From contig NC_049564.1 of NCBI RefSeq assembly GCF_013368755.1, positions 2,488,001 through 2,552,000 of the forward strand: a stretch of DNA of 64,000 bases, read 5' to 3'. Both the position numbers and the translations under genes were made by a program. The stretch comes from Talaromyces rugulosus (lineage: Eukaryota > Ascomycota > Eurotiomycetes > Eurotiales > Trichocomaceae). Positions 58,236 through 64,000 of the stretch are shown in pieces (within the stretch, counting starts at the first letter, position 1; each line of letters begins with the position of its first letter). The notes under the pieces are model-generated. The model did not search any database. It saw only the letters and a list, made by a program, of their open reading frames with translations, and had not been told where the DNA came from.

Positions 58236-60011
58236 CTAAGCCATAACAAGAACCACCTCTCTTTTAGCGGAAGGAGGAGCTCCTTCGGGCCTCTGATCAT
58301 GCAAGTTCTTCCACGAGCTTAAAAGACTTGCGAAGCAAGCAAATCCCACCATACCAACGGCGATAGTCAAGGCCGCTCTGGTTCCGGCCAAATATGCGTT
58401 GATTACAATCGGGAGCTGCTCTGGGGAGAACATTGACCGCAGCTGAGTAGCACCAGAAGCTATCAATAGTGTACGGTCAATGCCAGTGGCGGTCTTTCTT
58501 ATGGTGTTCAAGAATGCAGCTTGTGCAGCAGCAAGAGATAACGCGCCTCCAATGGTTTGAAAGACTATTAAGCGTCAATAAGAGTAGAAGAGAAGAAAAA
58601 AAAGGAAGCTTACAGAATATAGTGGCCGTGGCTTTAGACATGTCAGCAGAGCTGGCATTCGCCTGGCCAATATTGAGTGTTATTTGAAAAGGAAAAGCGA
58701 TGCCAAATCCCGTCAAGATCTGATAGCCGATCCATTTACCAGAAGACGTATGCAAGCCAAAAGTACGCATCAGCCCGGTGCCAATAGCGGCGATGGCCGC
58801 CCCAAACATCATGAAGGAAACTGTTTGGCCTGTTTGTCCCACGATAACACCACCAGCAATGAGTGCAAAGCTGATTGTGATAACCATGGCTAGATTGCGA
58901 ACACCAGACTCGATGGCGCTCACATTTTGGATGCTCTGGAAGTAGATGGGTAGGTAGTAAAGAATCAAGAAATATGCACCTGCTATAAAGAACTGGTAGA
59001 GCGATCCAGCCCAGATTGCACGCTTCTTGAAAAGACGGGGTACAATCATGGCACGTTCTCCTTGATAGTACTCCCAAATGACAAATGAAGCGGTAATCAG
59101 TGGAAATCCGACGAGGAGGCCGATTACGACGCTGCTGTTCCACGCCTTGGACTGTCCGCCATACTCAAAGGCCATTATAAAGGTGATAATAGAAGCCATA
59201 CACAACACCACACCGACAGGATCCATCTGTAGAAATTTCTCCTTCAAAGTTGCGGGGAGTGGCTTTGCTTGAGGTGGAGTGGTAAAGAAAATGAAGATAA
59301 TGGCAGCCGCAGCTCCCCCAAGAGGAAGATTGATATAGAAGCACCACCGCCAACTGACGCGGCCAGAGAAGACGCCACCTAGTAGGGGACCAACAACAGA
59401 GGAGATCCCATAGGTTGAGCCTGTGATGCCTAAAAAAAGGGGCCTTTTTCGTGGCGGGACTGAAAATGCGATCATTGTTATGGCGCCGGACGACATACCG
59501 GCACCTCCCAACCCTGCAATGGCTCGTCCAAAGATAAATGCAATTGTATTAGGAGCCACAGCACACAGCAAGCTCCCTACTTCGAAGATAAACATGGAGA
59601 GCAGAAAGGCGTGTTTGAAGTTGAAATACGAGAATGCCTTGCCCCACGATGTCTGAAAGCCACCAAAGGTCATGAAGTAAGCAGCTCCAAACCATGACAC
59701 TTTGTCGACACTGTGAAACTCGTCTGTGATCTTGGGAATAGCGGTACCGACGATAGTCTATGTGCGTAGACATATGTCAGATATCCATTTTCTAATTATG
59801 ACTTGCGTAAAACACTGACCTGGTCAAGAGCGGCCAAGAAGATACTAAAAATAACGGCAATACTGATGAAAAGTAACTGTATTGAAGAGGGATATTCTTC
59901 TTCTACTGTGTTGGAGTCTGCTGATTCCGTATCTGCTGTTTTTTGAATCTCTGTGTCTTTTTCAAGATTTGGATGCTCCAGGCTTTGCTTGGGTGATTGG
60001 ACAGCCGCCAT
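58236..60011 (-). CDS. MFS drug:H+ antiporter (DHA2-like, about 14 TM)
   Basis: Three exons (60011-59820, 59757-58614, 58564-58236) give about 554 aa. A charged cytoplasmic N-terminus is followed by many membrane helices. Motifs: LAALDQTIVGTAIP in TM1 (the D1 motif of the DHA2 family), SWFGAAYFMTFGGFQTSWGKAFSYF, GRAIAGLGGAGMSSG (motif B), and GSTYGISSVVGPLLGGVFSGRVSWRWCFYINLP (antiporter motif C region, in pieces GISSVVGPLLGG and WRWCFYINLP). Such proteins export toxins or drugs across the plasma membrane and often sit in metabolite clusters beside a Zn2Cys6 regulator, as here. Confidence 0.93.
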
Positions 60012-61536
60012 TGTATTTCTCTTTTTGCCGTAATCGAAAATGCTTTGTAGATAACAGATGTATTGGGAGATACGAGCGTGAGTAAAAATTTTAATTCGGA
60101 GAGAGCAAAGTTGTCACTTTGGTCGAGATTGCTAGATATAGGTTTTATAGTAATACTTAGACTTCGACCGAAGTCCACATTCCCAAATAACATTACTAAT
60201 GCATCCATTAGACACATTATCGGCTTTTTTTTCTCCAGCTGAAACTACTTGGGCCAAAAAGGGAGCACAAAGTGGTAGTTCAACCGAACCTCCTGTTCCG
60301 CCGAGGGCTCGCTCGGTCGAGTTAATATATGGTGCAGTAGAACTCGAATTGGGAATTCGATATTTTCTTTATTTGGCCTAATGCGTGTTTTGTTCTCAAG
60401 TCTTCTAGAACAGCGTTTCTTAGCCATGAGAAAACTTTATAATTAAATCATTCAGCCCTATTAATTAATATGCCCATCCATGCCTGAAGTGTGCCGTCGA
60501 GTTTTTTATTTTGGATAGAGGTCCGGACTCTCGCTCGTTCTACGATACCTTTATTTGCATATTTAACAAGGCTTAGTTTTGTTCTATAATATTTTTCTTG
60601 CAACAGTTTTTTTAACATCAAACAATAATGAAGTACATATATCTTTCCCCCTCCCAGGTGCACATGTGCCTTCCCCCTATTTCAATGTTGATATTCATTT
60701 CCATAGCAAGGACCATTAAAAGCCATAGAAGTATATTAATCTATATAATGCGAGTTAATCTTAGAAAAACATTGAAACATCTACATACAGAAAAGTATGC
60801 AGCCCCTATGTCGGCCGCTGCTATTAGGTTGGTTGTGTAGTAGTATCACCGCACCTGGGAACTAATTTGAAATTATACATTGAAAATACCAGAAAAATAT
60901 TGCAAATTCCAATTTGAAAGTGACCAATGATATAATCCGGAATATTAATAAGTAAGAAAGCGATCCCGTATTTCCCTCCAATTACTTGCAGTAGCGATCG
61001 GGTCGGTCGGAGGTCGGGTTTCAAGCTACTGTAGGCAGAGCACGTTTAGGGTCTCGGATGTCGGAAGTCGATTTACACAATCCCGTCATTTCGCATGTGA
61101 ACAGACCGGAGTTGGGCCTAAAAATGCCGTATTTCCCTCCTCTTGGCCCAGTTATCTCACCGATAGTGGTCAATTTGAGCCTAGGCAGCAGTCTAAAAAC
61201 GTTTTTACGCACAAAAAAGACAAAGACTGTTCGAGAAAGCCCCTCGAGTAGATCATTGGAACTCCGAGGCCCCTAACTTAGTGGAAAGCCGGAACCAACA
61301 GATCCTTTGTAGTTAGTACTACGTACTACCAAATTAGTTGTAACCAGACCCCATGTCTTCAAGTATGACAGTGCGGGCAGAAATCTAATTCGGTGCCGTC
61401 ATCCGGTCCACGCGTTGGCACCCCTAATGATATAAGAAGTCCCTTGGTCGTTGCTGTATACATTGAATCTTTTTTTTTCTTCTCTTCCGCGTTTGGAAAA
61501 GGGAAAGAAAAGGACACCCAACAACATTTTACCATC
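60012..61536. promoter_or_regulatory. Divergent intergenic region, MFS exporter / P450
   Basis: 1.5 kb, AT-rich around 60430-60960. No supported ORF. It contains a near-palindromic TAGTACTACGTACTA at about 61315-61330 and a CT-rich tract just upstream of the P450 ATG. It should carry both promoters. Confidence 0.4.
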
Positions 61537-63276
61537 ATGCTTTCTGCAGGTCTCAGCGCAGCCGTAGTGCTGTTCGTGGTTTACTTTTCCTTGACCTTGG
61601 TCCAAGCAAAGTACAGACACTACCGACAGGCTCGAGACCTCAAATGTCAAGAGCCAAACCGCGTGAACTCGCCTTTCTTTGGCATGGCAAGCTTGTGGCG
61701 CTCATATAAAGCCAAGCAAGAGAACAGACTGCTCGAAGAAATCGCCAATACCCATGCTGAATACGGGCATACCTTTACACAGTCTTCACCCATTCACGCC
61801 TTCACTGCGACCATTGAGCCAGAGAACGTCAAAGCGGTCCTGGCCACAAAGTTTAGTGACTTTGGCCTCGGAACTCGGAACCAGCAATTTTACCCTTTGC
61901 TGGGCGACGGGATTTTCACCCTTGATGGCGCCGGGTGGACCCATTCCCGGGCTTTATTGAGACCCCAATTCGCTCGTGACCAAGTGAGTATAACAATTAT
62001 TGTGTGTGGTGATGAAGGTGCAAACTGACCGATTCTAGGTCGCTGATACCGCCCTTCTTAACGACCATGTCACTAGTTTTATTGATCTCCTTCCAAAGGA
62101 TAAATCCGGGTTTGACATTCAGCGCATGTTCTTCTTGCTGACCATTGACTCCGCCACACATTTCCTTTTTGGAGAGTCCGTGGGTGCCTTGGCTTTGGAT
62201 TCGACCAAGGGAGGCATTTTAAATAGCTCATCTGTTGGAGGCGCCGCTGGTTTTGCAGAGGAGTTCAACAAAAGCCAGGACTATCTTGCGAGCAGATCCA
62301 TCCTACAAGGGCTGTACTGGTTAATCAATCCGAAAGACTTTCAAGAAGCGAACCGCAAAGTGCACGAAGTCGTTGACTACTATGTCAACCTGGCTCTTCA
62401 GGCCAAAAACGGCCCGTCCAAGGAATTATCTGGAGAACGGTATATCTTCCTCAACGCACTCGCTGCAGAGACACAAGACCCCAAGATGTTGAGAGATAGT
62501 ATGCTCAATATCCTCTTGGCTGGACGTGATACCACGGCTAGTCTGCTCAGCTCGACATTTTACTATTTGGCTCGTCACCCGGAAACTTGGAAGAAGCTTC
62601 GTAATGAGATTGTCAATATGTTTGGGGACAGTCACCAGCCGATTGCAGAAATCACACAGTCCAAGCTCAGAGATATTCCTTATCTCCGCCATGTCCTCAA
62701 CGAAGGTAAAATTCCAATACACAACCGTCTTTTTTTTTCCTTTTTTTTTTTTAAATGAGTCATACTAATATCGATTAGTGCTGCGTTTGATGCCTCCTGT
62801 ACCCGCCAATTTCCGCGTCGCTAACAAAGATACAACCCTCCCAGTTGGAGGCGGACCCGACGGTTCTCATCCAGTATTCATTCCAAAAGGACACATAGTC
62901 ACCTACAGTGTATACAATATGCACCGACGAAAAGACTTTTGGGGCGAAGATGCACAATTGTTCCGTCCGGAGAGATGGGAAGAGAATGCCAAACATGGAT
63001 GGGACTATCTCCCTTTCAATGGAGGACCACGAATCTGTTTAGGACGTAAGTGATCCTTTCTTATTAACAGTGTAGAAGAGTACAAGGGTTAATATATTTC
63101 TAGAGCAATACGCCTTGACGGAGGCTAGCTACACCGTTGCAAAGTTGTTACAGCGCTTTGATGTTCTGGAAAATGCAGACCCAAATCCCACCAAGGAGCC
63201 AGTGTTGCTAACGAATCTCACTCTGTCGCATGCCGACGGGGTGTTCGTGAAGCTGTATTCTTCTGATAATGTATGA
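61537..63276 (+). CDS. Cytochrome P450, CYP52-like (alkane/fatty-acid hydroxylase)
   Basis: Four exons (61537-61983, 62039-62705, 62779-63045, 63104-63276) give about 517 aa. An N-terminal membrane anchor ([15 protein letters not shown]) comes first. The oxygen-binding I-helix has LAGRDTTAS, the K-helix ExxR is EVLR (split by the second intron), and the heme loop reads [15 protein letters not shown] with the thiolate cysteine. Other CYP52-typical pieces are [50 protein letters not shown] and FRPERW. CYP52 enzymes sit in the ER and omega-hydroxylate n-alkanes or fatty acids with help from a P450 reductase. The next gene is a thioesterase, consistent with fatty-acyl substrates. Confidence 0.94.
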
Positions 63277-63495
63277 GCTATTGAGAAGTAGAAAATATCA
63301 GACCCTCATGAGATACGAGTCATCATGCTTTCTTTCCAGCATATTCGATATAAATCGTTAACAGTGTGAACATAACCAGGCCCCGTAGCAGCGAGTTTCA
63401 GATCTATGAAACAGACAAATATTGCCGTCTATCCACTACTAGATTCTTTATAACCCTCATAATAACCACGCGTTTCTCGTTGCGTCGTTTTGAAT

Positions 63496-64000
63496 TTAGA
63501 TCTTCGCCTTTGTTCTTACAAATAGACTTTCACCTGTTGCCAAGACACGACCTTTATGATCGAGAACATCTGCTTGGATCTTCCACTTTTTTGATTCTGA
63601 CACCTCAACGAGTTTTGTATAAACAACGATGGTGCCTGGCGTCGGGACCGGTCTTCGAAACTTGGTATTCAAGTATGCAGTAACAGGTACAGAGTGAAGA
63701 TTGTTATCGCTGCGCGTCGTGTTGTCTGCAACGTCTCCTCTTGCCATTAGCAAGAGACCGGTACATTCGTCCAGCAATGTGGCCACCATCCCGCCATGTA
63801 AAGTTCCGGGATAACCATTCATGTCTGAGCCGAGAGTAAAGAATGTCCGCAGTTCTGTGACATTGGGTGTGCTAGAAGTAGTATTGGAGCCAGAGGATGC
63901 TGAGGATGAAGATTCCGGTATGCGGTATTGCATCAGACATGCCTTGATAGTCTCTGGGCTGTTCAATGTCCGCGCGTAAAAGGCATCTTCAGTCGTTTCC
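63496..64000 (-). CDS. HotDog-fold thioesterase (4HBT/PaaI-like), N-terminus beyond right edge
   Basis: The frame is open to the edge of the window, so the 5' part is missing. Upstream of the Met near 63966 the reading continues (ETTEDAFYARTLNSPETIK), as expected in homologues. The core has NGYPGTLHGGMVATLLDECTG, where HGG-x8-D/E is the PaaI/4HBT signature, and a second conserved strand set LNTKFRRPVPTPGTIVV. Such enzymes hydrolyse acyl-CoA thioesters. Its C-terminal end converges on the CYP52-like gene, 219 bp apart. The Ser-rich insert (SSSSASSGSNTTSSTP) is family-variable. Confidence 0.85.
   Translation of the reverse strand, partial: ETTEDAFYARTLNSPETIKACLMQYRIPESSSSASSGSNTTSSTPNVTELRTFFTLGSDMNGYPGTLHGGMVATLLDECTGLLLMARGDVADNTTRSDNNLHSVPVTAYLNTKFRRPVPTPGTIVVYTKLVEVSESKKWKIQADVLDHKGRVLATGESLFVRTKAKI

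Noticed and set aside
1..64000. CRISPR arrays, rRNA, tRNA, prokaryotic operons or ribosome-binding sites
   Set aside because: None seen; the window is eukaryotic with spliceosomal introns, so bacterial signals do not apply.

Overview
The window is nuclear DNA of a filamentous ascomycete. Genes are separated by short AT-rich spacers and interrupted by 45-120 nt introns with GTATGT/GTAAGT donors, CTAAC-like branch sites and YAG acceptors. Fungal families dominate: Zn2Cys6 and C2H2 regulators, a ROT1 chaperone, a fungal F-box protein, a CYP52-type P450 and a patatin/NB-ARC NLR-like protein. The gene repertoire and style suggest Eurotiales (Aspergillus/Penicillium/Talaromyces type); that placement is inference. 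I saw no rRNA, tRNA, CRISPR array or intact transposon. Exon structures below were read by eye from splice signals, frame continuity and family motifs.

Layout. (1) 1-11 kb, accessory: a patatin-NB-ARC NLR-like gene cut by the left edge, an AsaB-type hydroxylase/desaturase-like gene, a short-chain dehydrogenase, a NUP-family purine nucleoside permease, about 2 kb of AT-rich gene-free DNA, and an F-box gene. (2) 11.7-18.2 kb: a long C2H2 plus fungal_trans regulator with a 3.5 kb gene-free upstream region full of homopolymers. (3) 18.2-39.3 kb, dense housekeeping core: importin-beta family receptor (Mtr10-like), Sm protein E, 5-formyl-THF cyclo-ligase, ROT1, a GatB/YqeY-domain (AIM41-like) protein, nucleoporin Nup155/170, an EXPERA-domain (TMEM97-like) membrane protein, DDI1, a GNAT acetyltransferase and the ribosome-biogenesis GTPase NOG1. 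Most of these genes sit in divergent pairs sharing a few hundred bases of promoter. (4) 39.5-54 kb, accessory: a putative PD-(D/E)XK-like protein, a frameshifted hypothetical gene, an orphan ORF, and a divergent pair. That pair is an RGG protein with a DXO/Rai1-like acidic motif set and a 2324-aa fusion of a ZNFX1/UPF1-like SF1 helicase, an NF-X1-type Cys/His region, three CbbX-like AAA modules, a coiled coil and a Cys/His tail. (5) 54.3-64 kb: a lipocalin-like protein, a Zn2Cys6 regulator, a 14-TM MFS exporter, a CYP52-type P450 and a HotDog thioesterase cut by the right edge. This looks like a small regulated fatty-acid/xenobiotic or metabolite cluster.

The most unusual material is the helicase/AAA fusion with its divergent nuclease-like neighbour (44.6-54 kb). 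It could be an RNA-surveillance or genome-defence module, but that function is inference from domain content only. Smaller curiosities are a DDI1 start codon split by an intron, a one-base A-run frameshift, introns interrupting two Walker A motifs at the same site within one gene, and a 48-nt in-frame intron in the nucleoporin gene.
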